Shown here one piece after another: positions 33,128-41,654 of a stretch of DNA of 64,000 bases (the stretch's first letter is position 1; each line of letters starts with the position of its first letter). The translations under genes were made by a program, and so were the position numbers. Origin of the DNA: Lachnospiraceae bacterium (GTDB lineage: Bacteria; Bacillota; Clostridia; Lachnospirales; Lachnospiraceae). The notes beneath the pieces were generated by a model. It saw only the letters and a list, made by a program, of their open reading frames with translations, was not told the DNA's origin and searched no databases. The DNA is taken from contig CABJAM010000008.1 in the NCBI GenBank assembly GCA_902363555.1, positions 227,169 through 291,168 of the forward strand, written 5' to 3'.

Positions 33128-34291
33128 TCAATAATACTGCACCTTCACAACCTTCTCTATCCCCTCCACCGCTTCTTTAAGCTGCTCCACGATATTTTTC
33201 CGCACACTGATATCCGGCACCAGGTGGGTCTGTGCGCTGTTCACAGCCGTTCCCACAAACAGCCGCAGCTCCGTACATTCCTCGATGAGCATTTTCGTCA
33301 GCAGAGAAGCGCCATTGTCCTCATCAAGCTCGATAAAGAAATCCACATCCACATCATCACTGGCGTAATTTTTAAGCATCTTCACTGTCTTACTCAGTGT
33401 CAGAACCCCTTCCGTCACCAGATCCAGCCCTTTAATCGATGAGGTTGGCGGTACCTCGTGGTTTCCGTTATTATTATTAACAATCGGAGCATTCAGATAT
33501 CTGGCGGCAATCTTGGCCGTCGTTCCGCCGCAGACGACCTTTTTGCCCTCGCTCTCCATAAACGCTTTCATAATCTTTGCATCGTCGTCCATATCCTTTG
33601 GCGGTCCTGTAAATATATTCACAAGCTTCTGCTCCGCCACATGGGCCACCGCCACCGTCGTGTCATCGCCGGGCCGCTGCATATACAGGTCGTCGCAGGC
33701 CTGGGAAAGCATGGCGGCCAGCCGGGATGCTGACAATGTTTTCTGGGCGCATTTGGTAGCGTATTCGGCCATACTATCCCACGTCCATCCAAAGTTAAGG
33801 ATTTCACCGACGCCGGCAAAAATCGTGCCATCGCTCATAAGCACAAAGCAGTCGCCGGGCTGTACTTTAAACCGGCACTCCCGTATGGTCTTGCCCTCCA
33901 GCTCCCGTGTTTCAAATGGAATATCATGGAGCTTCCGATTACGAATAAAGATGCACGCCGGATTATCAAATTCCACCAGATAGGCGTCGCCATTGTGGAA
34001 CACCTGCAAAATACTGAAGGTGGAATAGGCGATCTGGCGCACCTTACATATAGGAAGCGTCCGCACAATCGTCTGTACTGCCTTCTCGATCGGTTCACCA
34101 TAGGCAAACATCGTTCGCAGTATTTTGGACGTCATCGTCGCCAATATATTGGCTTTCACACCGCTGCCCATACCGTCGGCCAGGATCATCACATCGGAAT
34201 CCTCCAGCTTGAGCGTCTCCACCTTGTCGCCGCAAAGCTCCTCGTGGTACTTATTTAAACTTTTCCAGGCAATTTCCGTACTTACCTTCAT
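33128..34291 (-). CDS. SpoIIE-type PP2C serine phosphatase
   Basis: 387 aa, soluble. Metal-binding motifs of the SpoIIE phosphatase fold are LADGMGSG, LMSDGT and GDDTTVAVA. The last about 150 residues are an extra domain (VVCGGTTAKIAARYL, then EVPPTSSIKGLDLVTEG) seen in phosphatases that accompany sensory [FeFe]-hydrogenases in Clostridia. Such a hydrogenase is at 55784 here, 22 kb away. The start at 34291 has an AGG 8 nt upstream within GGGGAGGCAGG; earlier ATGs are poorer. Target unknown. Confidence 0.85.
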   Translation of the reverse strand: MKVSTEIAWKSLNKYHEELCGDKVETLKLEDSDVMILADGMGSGVKANILATMTSKILRTMFAYGEPIEKAVQTIVRTLPICKVRQIAYSTFSILQVFHNGDAYLVEFDNPACIFIRNRKLHDIPFETRELEGKTIRECRFKVQPGDCFVLMSDGTIFAGVGEILNFGWTWDSMAEYATKCAQKTLSASRLAAMLSQACDDLYMQRPGDDTTVAVAHVAEQKLVNIFTGPPKDMDDDAKIMKAFMESEGKKVVCGGTTAKIAARYLNAPIVNNNNGNHEVPPTSSIKGLDLVTEGVLTLSKTVKMLKNYASDDVDVDFFIELDEDNGASLLTKMLIEECTELRLFVGTAVNSAQTHLVPDISVRKNIVEQLKEAVEGIEKVVKVQYY

Positions 34292-34448
34292 AAATTCAAC
34301 CTGCCTCCCCATATATTTATCAAGCATTCCGGCTTTCTCAACAAAGTGCAATTACTGCTTCCCGGCAGTGAAAAATCACAGCCGGCACTTTTAATTCAGT
34401 TCCTGCCGGACGTTCTATCTGATTATAGTTTATCATAAATTTTCCTCT

Positions 34449-34500
34449 GTGACCAGTCGGCGTATTAAATATATGTGACCACTCAGCGAATTAAATATAT
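34449..34500. repeat. Two 26-bp direct repeats upstream of trkA
   Basis: GTGACCAGTCGGCG plus TATTAAATATAT is followed at once by GTGACCACTCAGCG plus AATTAAATATAT, with three differences. The pair lies 25 nt before an extended -10 (TGTTATAAT, 34522-34530), where an activator or repressor could bind in tandem. Confidence 0.65.
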
Positions 34501-34640
34501 CTGGCTATTATATGTCGAATCTGTTATAATGAAAATAATGTTAAGAAATCTTTATACCATGAATGTGTTTAAACACAAAATATGCGTCACCGTTTTGATG
34601 GTCCAGTCGGTGACAAATACTATACTTTATGGAGGAAGCC

Positions 34641-35999
34641 ATGAAAATAATTATTATCGGCTGCGGAAAGGTTGGCTCCACGCTCGTGGAACAGTTGAGC
34701 ACCGAAGGACATGATCTTGTTATTGTGGATACTCAGGAACATAAGCTTGAGGCACTGGCGAACACCTACGATGTTATGACGCTTGTTGGCAATGGCTCCA
34801 GCTTTACCGTACAGCAGGAGGCCGGGGTCACCAGTGCCGATCTGCTCATCGCGGTCACCGGTTCCGACGAGCTTAATTTATTGTGCTGCCTTATTGCCAA
34901 AAAGGCCGGCCGCTGTCAGACCATCGCCCGGGTGCGCAACGCCCTGTACAGCAAGGAAATCAATTTTATAAAAGAAAAACTGGGTATTTCCATGATCATC
35001 AACCCGGAACTGACTACAGCCACGGAAATTGCCAAAATACTCCGTTTTCCCTCAGCGATCAAGATCGATACCTTTGCCAAGGGCCGGGCAGAGCTTCTAA
35101 AGTTTAAGCTCAGGCCGGAATTTGGACTGGACGGCTGCCGGGTGGTGGATATCAGTGACCGCCTTAAATGCGATGTTCTCGTCTGCGCAGTGGAGCGCGG
35201 CGACGATGTGACCATTCCCAATGGTAATTTTGTTTTAAAGGATAACGACAGTGTGTCGATCATGGCATCTCCGGCACATGTCGCCGAATTTTTCCGTAAG
35301 ATCGGCGTACAGACCCACCGCGTGAAAACTGCGTTGATCATCGGCGGTGGTAAGGTCGGCTTTTATCTGGCCAAGCTCCTTATCGAAATGGGTGTGCGCG
35401 TCCGTATTATCGAACAGGACCTGGAGCGCTGCGAATATCTGAGCAGCCAGTTGCCTAAGGCCAGCGTCATAAACGGCGACGGTACCGATCAGAGACTGCT
35501 TTTGGAGGAGGGGCTGCCCTACGCTCAATCGGTCATTTCCCTCACAGGCCTGGATGAAGAAAACCTGCTGCTCTCCCTATTTGCCATGAAACACTCCACG
35601 GCAAAGACCATTGCCAAGGTGAATCATCTGGCTTTTAACGATATCATCAGCGGCCTGGATATCGGCAGTGTCATCTACCCAAAGTATTTGACCGCCAATA
35701 AAATCATAAAGTATGTCCGCGGCACTCAAAATTCTCTCGGCAGCAATGTGGAAACCCTGTACAAAATACTGGATAACCGGGCCGAGGCGCTGGAATTTGC
35801 CATCAAGGCCGATTGTCCGGTAAACAATGTGCCTTTGATGAACCTGAATTTAAGAAACAATCTGCTGATCTGCTGTATCAACCGGGGCGGCTCCATTATC
35901 ATTCCCCGCGGGCAGGATACTATCAAGGCCGGCGACACTGTCATGGTGGTCACGACGGAAAACGGCCTGCGCGATATCAGTGATATTGTTAAAAAATAA
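34641..35999 (+). CDS. trkA: Potassium uptake regulatory subunit TrkA
   Basis: 452 aa. Two RCK units, each with a Rossmann nucleotide fold: IIIIGCGKVGS at the N-terminus and ALIIGGGKVGFYL at about residue 233, each followed by a TrkA-C domain. It binds NAD(H) or ATP and gates the TrkH channel on the inner membrane face. The start at 34641 follows GGAGG by 5 nt. trkH follows 81 nt later with a family A hairpin in the gap. Confidence 0.95.
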   Translation: MKIIIIGCGKVGSTLVEQLSTEGHDLVIVDTQEHKLEALANTYDVMTLVGNGSSFTVQQEAGVTSADLLIAVTGSDELNLLCCLIAKKAGRCQTIARVRNALYSKEINFIKEKLGISMIINPELTTATEIAKILRFPSAIKIDTFAKGRAELLKFKLRPEFGLDGCRVVDISDRLKCDVLVCAVERGDDVTIPNGNFVLKDNDSVSIMASPAHVAEFFRKIGVQTHRVKTALIIGGGKVGFYLAKLLIEMGVRVRIIEQDLERCEYLSSQLPKASVINGDGTDQRLLLEEGLPYAQSVISLTGLDEENLLLSLFAMKHSTAKTIAKVNHLAFNDIISGLDIGSVIYPKYLTANKIIKYVRGTQNSLGSNVETLYKILDNRAEALEFAIKADCPVNNVPLMNLNLRNNLLICCINRGGSIIIPRGQDTIKAGDTVMVVTTENGLRDISDIVKK

Positions 36000-36021
36000 G
36001 TGCGTAAGCAGCACTAAAGCC

Positions 36022-36048
36022 GTAACAGTTCGCCCTTAGAACTGTTAC
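36022..36048. repeat. Family A hairpin, copy 10 (between trkA and trkH)
   Basis: GTAACAGTTC and GAACTGTTAC pair perfectly around GCCCTTA. It lies inside the trk operon, 32 nt before the trkH start. Confidence 0.75.
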
Positions 36049-36080
36049 CGAAATCATTCAGATGAGAAGGTAAGTAAACG

Positions 36081-37520
36081 ATGAATTACGCGATTATCCG
36101 ATATATTCTCGGATGGATTTTAAATTTTGAGGCGGCATTTATGCTGCTTCCCTGTATTGTTGCGATGATTTATGGAGAAAGCCAGGGCTGGGCCTTTGTC
36201 ATCACGATCATCCTCTGCCTGGGCGTCGGTATCCCGCTCATGCGAAAGTCGCCCAAAAATAAAGTATTTTTTGCCCGCGAAGGCTTTGTGACCGTCGCCT
36301 TAAGCTGGATCATCCTCAGTGTGGCCGGCGCACTGCCATTTATATTTAGCGGCTCCATTAAAAACGTTGTGGACGCGCTGTTTGAAACCGTTTCTGGCTT
36401 TACCACCACCGGAGCCAGCATATTGCCCGATGTGGAAAGTCTGTCCCACTGTATTTTGTTCTGGCGCAGCTTTACCCACTGGATCGGCGGTATGGGCGTT
36501 CTCGTATTTGTATTGGCCATACTGCCCATGACCGGCGGTTACCATATGAACCTGATGAAGGCGGAGAGCCCGGGTCCGGCTGTCAGCAAGCTGGCGCCGA
36601 AGGTAAAAACCACAGCTAAGATCCTCTATGGCATTTACATTGCCATGACGCTCCTGGAAATCATCTTTCTCCTTGTGGGGCAGATGCCTTTATTTGATGC
36701 GCTGACCACCTCCTTCGGTACAGCCGGAACCGGTGGTTTTGGAATCAAAAATAACAGTATAGCCGGCTACTCGCCGTATTTGCAGGTGGTCATTACGATA
36801 TTTATGATTCTTTTTGGCATCAATTTCAATGTTTATTTCCTATTCCTCGTGCGCAAGCCCAAGCAGGCGCTCAAGGTGGAGGAAGCCCGCTATTATCTGG
36901 GCATTATCGCGGTAACCACGGCGATCATCACCTTTTTTATCGCAAGCAATTACGACAGCATCGCCGAGGCTCTGCGCCACGCGGCGTTCCAGGTGGCGTC
37001 CATCATAACGACCACCGGTTTTGCCACCACGGATTTTAATATGTGGCCCCAGGTACCCAAGACGATCCTTGTCCTGCTCATGTTTATCGGGGCCTGCGCC
37101 GGGAGTACCGGCGGCGGCATTAAGGTATCCCGTTTTGTGATCCTTATGAAAACTGTCGGTAAAGAATTAAAACAATTTGTCCATCCGAAAAATGTAAAAA
37201 AGATCCAGATGGACGGACGGGTCATCGAGCATGAGGTGGTGCGCTCGGTCAATGTGTTCCTTGTGTCGTACGTGCTGATCTTTGCTTTTTCGGTGCTGCT
37301 CATCGGTTTTGATAATAAGGACCTGATCACGAACTTTACCGCCGTGGCAGCCACATTTAATAATATCGGGCCGGGGCTTGAACTGGTGGGGCCCACGGAA
37401 AACTTCGGTATATTCTCCGATGGTGCTAAGATCGTACTTATATTTGATATGCTGGCAGGTCGGTTGGAAATATTCCCGCTGCTGCTGCTGTTTGTAAGGG
37501 ATACATGGAAGAAATTTTAA
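36081..37520 (+). CDS. trkH: Potassium uptake channel subunit TrkH/KtrB
   Basis: 479 aa. It has about 10 hydrophobic segments with four pore loops containing the selectivity glycines: TTTGAS near residue 110, GTAGTGGFG near 217, TTTGFATTD near 312 and FNNIGPGL near 427. With TrkA it forms the potassium uptake system. GAGAAGG lies upstream. A strong hairpin terminator follows. Confidence 0.95.
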   Translation: MNYAIIRYILGWILNFEAAFMLLPCIVAMIYGESQGWAFVITIILCLGVGIPLMRKSPKNKVFFAREGFVTVALSWIILSVAGALPFIFSGSIKNVVDALFETVSGFTTTGASILPDVESLSHCILFWRSFTHWIGGMGVLVFVLAILPMTGGYHMNLMKAESPGPAVSKLAPKVKTTAKILYGIYIAMTLLEIIFLLVGQMPLFDALTTSFGTAGTGGFGIKNNSIAGYSPYLQVVITIFMILFGINFNVYFLFLVRKPKQALKVEEARYYLGIIAVTTAIITFFIASNYDSIAEALRHAAFQVASIITTTGFATTDFNMWPQVPKTILVLLMFIGACAGSTGGGIKVSRFVILMKTVGKELKQFVHPKNVKKIQMDGRVIEHEVVRSVNVFLVSYVLIFAFSVLLIGFDNKDLITNFTAVAATFNNIGPGLELVGPTENFGIFSDGAKIVLIFDMLAGRLEIFPLLLLFVRDTWKKF

Positions 37521-37549
37521 GAATTGTACATATAGAAACGTACACACAG

Positions 37550-37593
37550 AAGGCCAGATGACCGGAGCTAAATCCCGGTCATCTGGCCTTTTA
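37550..37593 (+). terminator. Terminator of trkAH
   Basis: AAGGCCAGATGACCGG pairs perfectly with CCGGTCATCTGGCCTT, followed by TTAAG. It begins 30 nt past the trkH stop. Confidence 0.8.
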
Positions 37594-37683
37594 AGTTGAG
37601 CCCAAAACAGCCTTTGCATAAGTTTCACCGTAATGATCACTCGTGATCCACGCCAGAAGCGCGTCTGCAAAGCTGTAACAGCT

Positions 37684-38532
37684 TTATTTCTTTATAACAG
37701 GAATCCATATTTCATATTGGGCATTTTGGGGGTCCGGATTCAGATAGACCTCGATATCGGGGGCATTGGCGTACTCGTAGCCGGAGGTGGGAAGCCATTC
37801 GGTGACGATGCGCTGCTCCAATGCCTGAATGCTCTGACTTTCTCCGCTGCCGGGAAATATGGCCCAGGTGGCCGCAGGTACGATGTATTCCTGGAATGGA
37901 GCGTCTATGGGCTTGTCACTGGCCACAGCAATGTAGTATTGCCACTGATCAGCATCATCACAGGCGCTGACTCCCAAAAGCCCCATAGGCTGCTGGTCCA
38001 TGAGGGCGGCCAGCGCCGGGATGGTGCCGTCTGTGGCAGCTTTTCCCCACATCTGTGGAACGATGGAGAAATTCTTTTCAATTTCCTGATGTAATGGATG
38101 GCTGATCCCTACGATGCGGAACGCCTCCCTTTGTTCGATACGATAATTCATTTCTTCCACTCCTTTAATAGTTATTTTAAAGCAGATGGGTGGATAAGAT
38201 TTGATGGTTACGCCGCCTTTTCTGGCAGCGGACGGGGATATCCCGTGAATGCTCTGGAATGCCCGGTTGAAGGCTGTCGGTGACGAATATCCGTACTTCA
38301 GCGCCAGGTCTATGATTTTCTCATCACTTCCCCGCAGGTCCACAGCAGCCAGAGACATGCGCCGGCGGCGGATGTATTCTGTTAATGACATTCCGGCCAT
38401 ATAGTTAAACATTCGCTGAAAATGATAGGTGGAACAGCAGGCGATTTTGGCGAGCTGCTCATAATCCGGCTCCTCGGTGATGTGCGCTTCGATATAGCTG
38501 ATGGCGCGGTTAAGACGTTCGATCCATTCCAT
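37684..38532 (-). CDS. AraC family regulator with GyrI-like effector domain
   Basis: 282 aa. Residues 1-105 carry two AraC helix-turn-helices (LAKIACCSTYHFQRMFNYM and IIDLALKYGYSSPTAFNRAF). Residues about 125-282 form a GyrI/SOUL-like ligand domain (YRIEQREAFRIVGIS, and an ending PDIEVYLNPDPQNAQYEIWIPV). This layout matches Rob/SoxS-like multidrug sensors. AAAGGAG lies 11 nt upstream. No target gene is adjacent. Confidence 0.9.
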   Translation of the reverse strand: MEWIERLNRAISYIEAHITEEPDYEQLAKIACCSTYHFQRMFNYMAGMSLTEYIRRRRMSLAAVDLRGSDEKIIDLALKYGYSSPTAFNRAFQSIHGISPSAARKGGVTIKSYPPICFKITIKGVEEMNYRIEQREAFRIVGISHPLHQEIEKNFSIVPQMWGKAATDGTIPALAALMDQQPMGLLGVSACDDADQWQYYIAVASDKPIDAPFQEYIVPAATWAIFPGSGESQSIQALEQRIVTEWLPTSGYEYANAPDIEVYLNPDPQNAQYEIWIPVIKK

Positions 38533-38632
38533 AAATCTATCGACTCCTTTTCTACACTGTTGATTTTACATGATTCCGTCAATGGCGTCCTCTCTTTTTC
38601 CGTGCAGAAAATGAGAGCCTGGACATACATCC

Positions 38633-38732
38633 GTCGTTGCTTCGCACACCCGTCTCCGCTTCGCTCCGACGGATCGCGGCAGTCGCCAAGCTGGTGAGCA
38701 AGCTCCCCAGTTTGGCTCGTTGCTTCGCGCAA
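38633..38732 (-). repeat. Family B repeat, copy at 38.6 kb
   Basis: On the minus strand: GCGCGAAGCAACGAGCC, hairpin GCCAAACTGG/CCAGCTTGGC around GGAGCTTGCTCA, then hairpin CCGTC/GACGG, and a GTGCGAAGCAACGAC end. The CCGTC/GACGG stem replaces CCGGC/GCCGG of other copies with pairing kept. It follows the gntR terminator. Confidence 0.75.
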
Positions 38733-38761
38733 ATAGAGAATGGCGGAATGCCATTCTCTAT
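38733..38761 (-). terminator. Terminator of the GntR gene
   Basis: ATAGAGAATGGC-N5-GCCATTCTCTAT, a 12-bp stem, 13 nt past the gntR stop; TTTGCGCG follows on the minus strand and starts the family B element. Confidence 0.65.
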
Positions 38762-38774
38762 GTAGTGAAGCTTA

Positions 38775-39515
38775 TTATTTTTTAATGACGTTCATTCTCG
38801 GACTTATATACTTGAATTTGTCGCCCCGGAGCAGGGATTTTGTACGGTGTAGCGGCTGGTCGTACTGGTCGTACACGATTTCCCGGACTAAGAGCAGAGG
38901 GGAACCCGCCTTGATTCCAAGGATGGAGGCCTCATAGCCTGTACACTCGCTGATTTCAAATTCCATAACTGAATTGCCGGAGACAAGTCCGTATTTATCC
39001 CGCAGTATTTGATAAAGCGATGTGTCGTCCAGATTTTCCACCAGAATATTTTTCAGATGGCCGGGAAAATAAAGATTTTCCAGCATTACAGGCATATTGT
39101 CAGCGATCCGCAGGCGCTCCACGTGGATGACCTGCTCGCCGGGTGCAAGCTTCAGCTCCCGCACATCTCTGTCGGTGGCCTCCTCCATCACGAATTTCAG
39201 CGTCCGTCCTCCGGGAACCTTACCGTTGCGCTTACAGAGATTGGTAAAACTGTTGGGGCTGGACAGATCCTCCGTAATCTTCGGCTCCTGAACGAAGGTG
39301 CCCTTTCCCTGCTTCTTCGCAAGGACACCTTCATCCACGAGCTGTGCCATAGCCTTGCGGACAGTCATGCGGCTGATCTGGTAATATTCGCTCATCTCCT
39401 GCTCTGTGGGAATTTTCTGATTGGGCTTTAGCTTTCCCTCTTCAATTTCCTTCATTATTAAATCTTTCAACTGCTTATAAAGCGGTACAATACTTGTTGT
39501 GTCCAAACCTTGCAT
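38775..39515 (-). CDS. GntR/HutC family regulator of the fructosamine cluster
   Basis: 246 aa. The N-terminal winged helix (PLYKQLKDLIMKEIEEG, then SRMTVRKAMAQLVDEGVLAKKQGKGTFV) and the C-terminal UTRA ligand domain define the HutC group, as for FrlR of Bacillus. Its promoter carries a 16-mer that recurs at both promoters of the adjacent uptake and degradation genes, so it very likely represses them and itself. The start at 39515 follows GGAGAG. The ligand is probably a phosphorylated Amadori product. Confidence 0.9.
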   Translation of the reverse strand: MQGLDTTSIVPLYKQLKDLIMKEIEEGKLKPNQKIPTEQEMSEYYQISRMTVRKAMAQLVDEGVLAKKQGKGTFVQEPKITEDLSSPNSFTNLCKRNGKVPGGRTLKFVMEEATDRDVRELKLAPGEQVIHVERLRIADNMPVMLENLYFPGHLKNILVENLDDTSLYQILRDKYGLVSGNSVMEFEISECTGYEASILGIKAGSPLLLVREIVYDQYDQPLHRTKSLLRGDKFKYISPRMNVIKK

Positions 39516-39554
39516 ATGATCTCTCCATATCATCATTTATATTATTTTATTATA

Positions 39555-39570
39555 ATACATATGCATACAA
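39555..39570. promoter_or_regulatory. GntR operator at its own promoter
   Basis: The 16-mer ATACATATGCATACAA is the exact reverse complement of the one at 42679-42694. It lies 40 nt upstream of the gntR start. Confidence 0.65.
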
Positions 39571-39619
39571 TTAGCAATGGATTTACCAGGATTTTCCCCT
39601 CACTGCCCCTTGTTTAATA

Positions 39620-39751
39620 TAACAGTTCAGACAGGCTGAACTATTACGCATATGGCCATTTAAAATCGCTGCGCGATGGGCCATATGCCCGTAAAATTTA
39701 CGTTTTCGTACGGTATGCGCAGTAAATGCGCATACCTGTCTGAACTGTTAC
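39620..39751. repeat. Composite structured repeat containing family A ends
   Basis: The ends TAACAGTTCAGACAGG and CCTGTCTGAACTGTTA form a perfect 16-bp inverted repeat 100 nt apart. The left end can also form the local family A hairpin with CTGAACTATTA. Inside are a GCATATGGCC/GGGCCATATGC stem with an inner ATCGC/GCGAT, the palindrome CGTAAAATTTACG, and a TATGCGCA-GTAAA-TGCGCATA hairpin. Parts recur at 9359 and 63713. Confidence 0.7.
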
Positions 39752-39754
39752 TAT

Positions 39755-40735
39755 TTAATAATCCACATGCCACATATAGCGGCGGACATCAACGGAATGG
39801 CACCGGGCATCCGCCAGCTTATGGCTGTAAATGCTCAGGACACCGGTAAACACGAGAGGACTCAGATATTCACAGACATTGGCGCCTAAAATGTCCACCC
39901 CAAATTCCTTGGCATCCAGTACCGTCACCTTTTTTCCGTACTGCTTCAGGAATTTAACAGCCCGCTCATCCATAGGCCGCTCCCGGCCAGTTCCCATAAG
40001 GACGAGGAACGGCACCTCCTTATCAACGACTTCAAAGGGACCGTGGAAAAACTCGCCGCAGTGGATCGGATTGGAATGGATCCACTGACATTCCATGAGG
40101 ATACAGGTCGTCGTCGTATATGCCACATTATAGTTTGCACCGCTGGCCATCACGTGGAGCACCGGCTCCGTTTTGTGCTTTTCGGCAAATTCCAGTGCGC
40201 CCGGAAGCGCGTAGGCTCTTGCTTTACCGATCACATCATCAAGTATGGCAAAGCCATTTTCCATCTCTTCATAGTGGGCGTAGCCTTCCACCTGCTGCAC
40301 AAGTTCAATGGCAAATTTCAGAGCAGTGGCCATGGAGCCTGTGGAATACTGATATTTGGGCTCGTCGCCATAGTAAAATACGTAATCTCCCTGCCCGGCC
40401 AGCGGCGAGTCCTCTTTTCCCGTAAGGGTTATGGACACGGCCCCGGCTTTTTTAGCCGTCTGGGCGGCCTCCACAGCCTCCGGTGTCGTTCCACTAAAGG
40501 ATAGTGTCACGACAATGGAATTTTTATCGAGAGCTTTCGGCGTACAAAGGACAAATTCCTTTGCCGAATAAACCCAGCTTTTAATTTCGGAAGACTCGCA
40601 GCTTATGAAAAAATCCGCCGGTGTCAGTCCGGCCTTTGAGCCTCCGCATGCGGCAAAGTAAACCTTGTCAATACCACCGTCATCCTTTCGCGAATCCAGA
40701 ATTTCCTTTACAATGTTCTTATAATCGATTTTCAT
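39755..40735 (-). CDS. SIS-domain sugar isomerase, probable fructoselysine-6-phosphate deglycase (second copy)
   Basis: 326 aa with two SIS domains. The first has GGSKAG and SFSGTTPE sugar-phosphate loops; the second carries HCGEFFHGPFEVV, the deglycase motif whose Glu and His take part in catalysis in FraB/FrlB enzymes. It would split a phosphorylated Amadori compound into glucose-6-phosphate and an amine or amino acid. The start overlaps the EamA gene stop, with GGGAGG 8 nt upstream. A second, different deglycase is at 41655, suggesting two substrates. Confidence 0.85.
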   Translation of the reverse strand: MKIDYKNIVKEILDSRKDDGGIDKVYFAACGGSKAGLTPADFFISCESSEIKSWVYSAKEFVLCTPKALDKNSIVVTLSFSGTTPEAVEAAQTAKKAGAVSITLTGKEDSPLAGQGDYVFYYGDEPKYQYSTGSMATALKFAIELVQQVEGYAHYEEMENGFAILDDVIGKARAYALPGALEFAEKHKTEPVLHVMASGANYNVAYTTTTCILMECQWIHSNPIHCGEFFHGPFEVVDKEVPFLVLMGTGRERPMDERAVKFLKQYGKKVTVLDAKEFGVDILGANVCEYLSPLVFTGVLSIYSHKLADARCHSVDVRRYMWHVDY

Positions 40736-41654
40736 AATGAATACCTCCCAAATCGGATATCTTATCCCCTTTGATCGTCAGGAATATTCCTGACAATATG
40801 AATAGACAACCTATACCTTTTGCCATTGTAATCTGTTCATTCATAAATAAAAAACCAAGGAGCAGGCTGGTTACCGGCTCCAGCAGCGAATAAACTGCCG
40901 CATTGGCCGCGCCGGTATAGCATACCCCGATCTGAAACAGGATCACGGCCAGTATAACGGCCAAAATCCCCATCAGAATGGTCATCCAGAAGCCATACGG
41001 GCTTAACCGCACCGTAAGTCTTCCCGCCATCAGACCGTATACTCCGGCGATCACAGTCTTTACAATGGATAAATACAGGCACAGCTTTATAAAATTCATC
41101 TGCTTTAATCCGGACTTATCAAGATAAAGGATATAAGCTGCGTACGTAATGCCGGAGGCCAGCGCCAGCACGATTCCCCGCATATCTCCCATGGAACCAG
41201 AACCTGCCGCCAGGGATATCCCCGCCAGACTCATCACCAGGGCTCCGACCTTCATCCGGTTCATTTTGCGGCCAAGAAGGATAACGCTCCCCAAGCCCAC
41301 AAACGCCGGATATGTAAAATGAAGCGTTGTAGCGATTCCCGTTGCCACAAAATTGTAGGCGGAAAACAGGAGCATGGTCGTAACTCCGCCCAAAAATCCG
41401 GTGAGCAAAATATGCCTGATCTGATGCTTTGACAGGGCAAATGGAATTTTAAAAAGGAGCATGAACGCCGTCAAAATCGGCAGGGCCGCCAGCGTGGAGC
41501 TAAAAACAAGTGCGATATCATTGCTCCCGCCCATATAAGCCGCTTTGGCGATCATCGGATTAGCGCCAAAGATAACGGCCGACAGCATGGCGCTGCCCAT
41601 TCCGGCTATACGCAGATGTGCTGCATGCCTGCGCTTTAAAGCTATTCCTCCCAT
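40719..41654 (-). CDS. EamA/DMT family transporter
   Basis: 311 aa with ten hydrophobic segments in two repeats (first repeat SAVIFGANPMIAKAAY, second starting ALASGITYAAYILYLD). Drug/metabolite exporters of this kind move small metabolites; placed between two deglycases it may export the released amine or amino acid, or import the substrate. This is inference from context. The start ATG directly follows the stop of the upstream deglycase gene without a clear ribosome site, so it depends on coupling. Confidence 0.85.
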   Translation of the reverse strand: MGGIALKRRHAAHLRIAGMGSAMLSAVIFGANPMIAKAAYMGGSNDIALVFSSTLAALPILTAFMLLFKIPFALSKHQIRHILLTGFLGGVTTMLLFSAYNFVATGIATTLHFTYPAFVGLGSVILLGRKMNRMKVGALVMSLAGISLAAGSGSMGDMRGIVLALASGITYAAYILYLDKSGLKQMNFIKLCLYLSIVKTVIAGVYGLMAGRLTVRLSPYGFWMTILMGILAVILAVILFQIGVCYTGAANAAVYSLLEPVTSLLLGFLFMNEQITMAKGIGCLFILSGIFLTIKGDKISDLGGIHYENRL

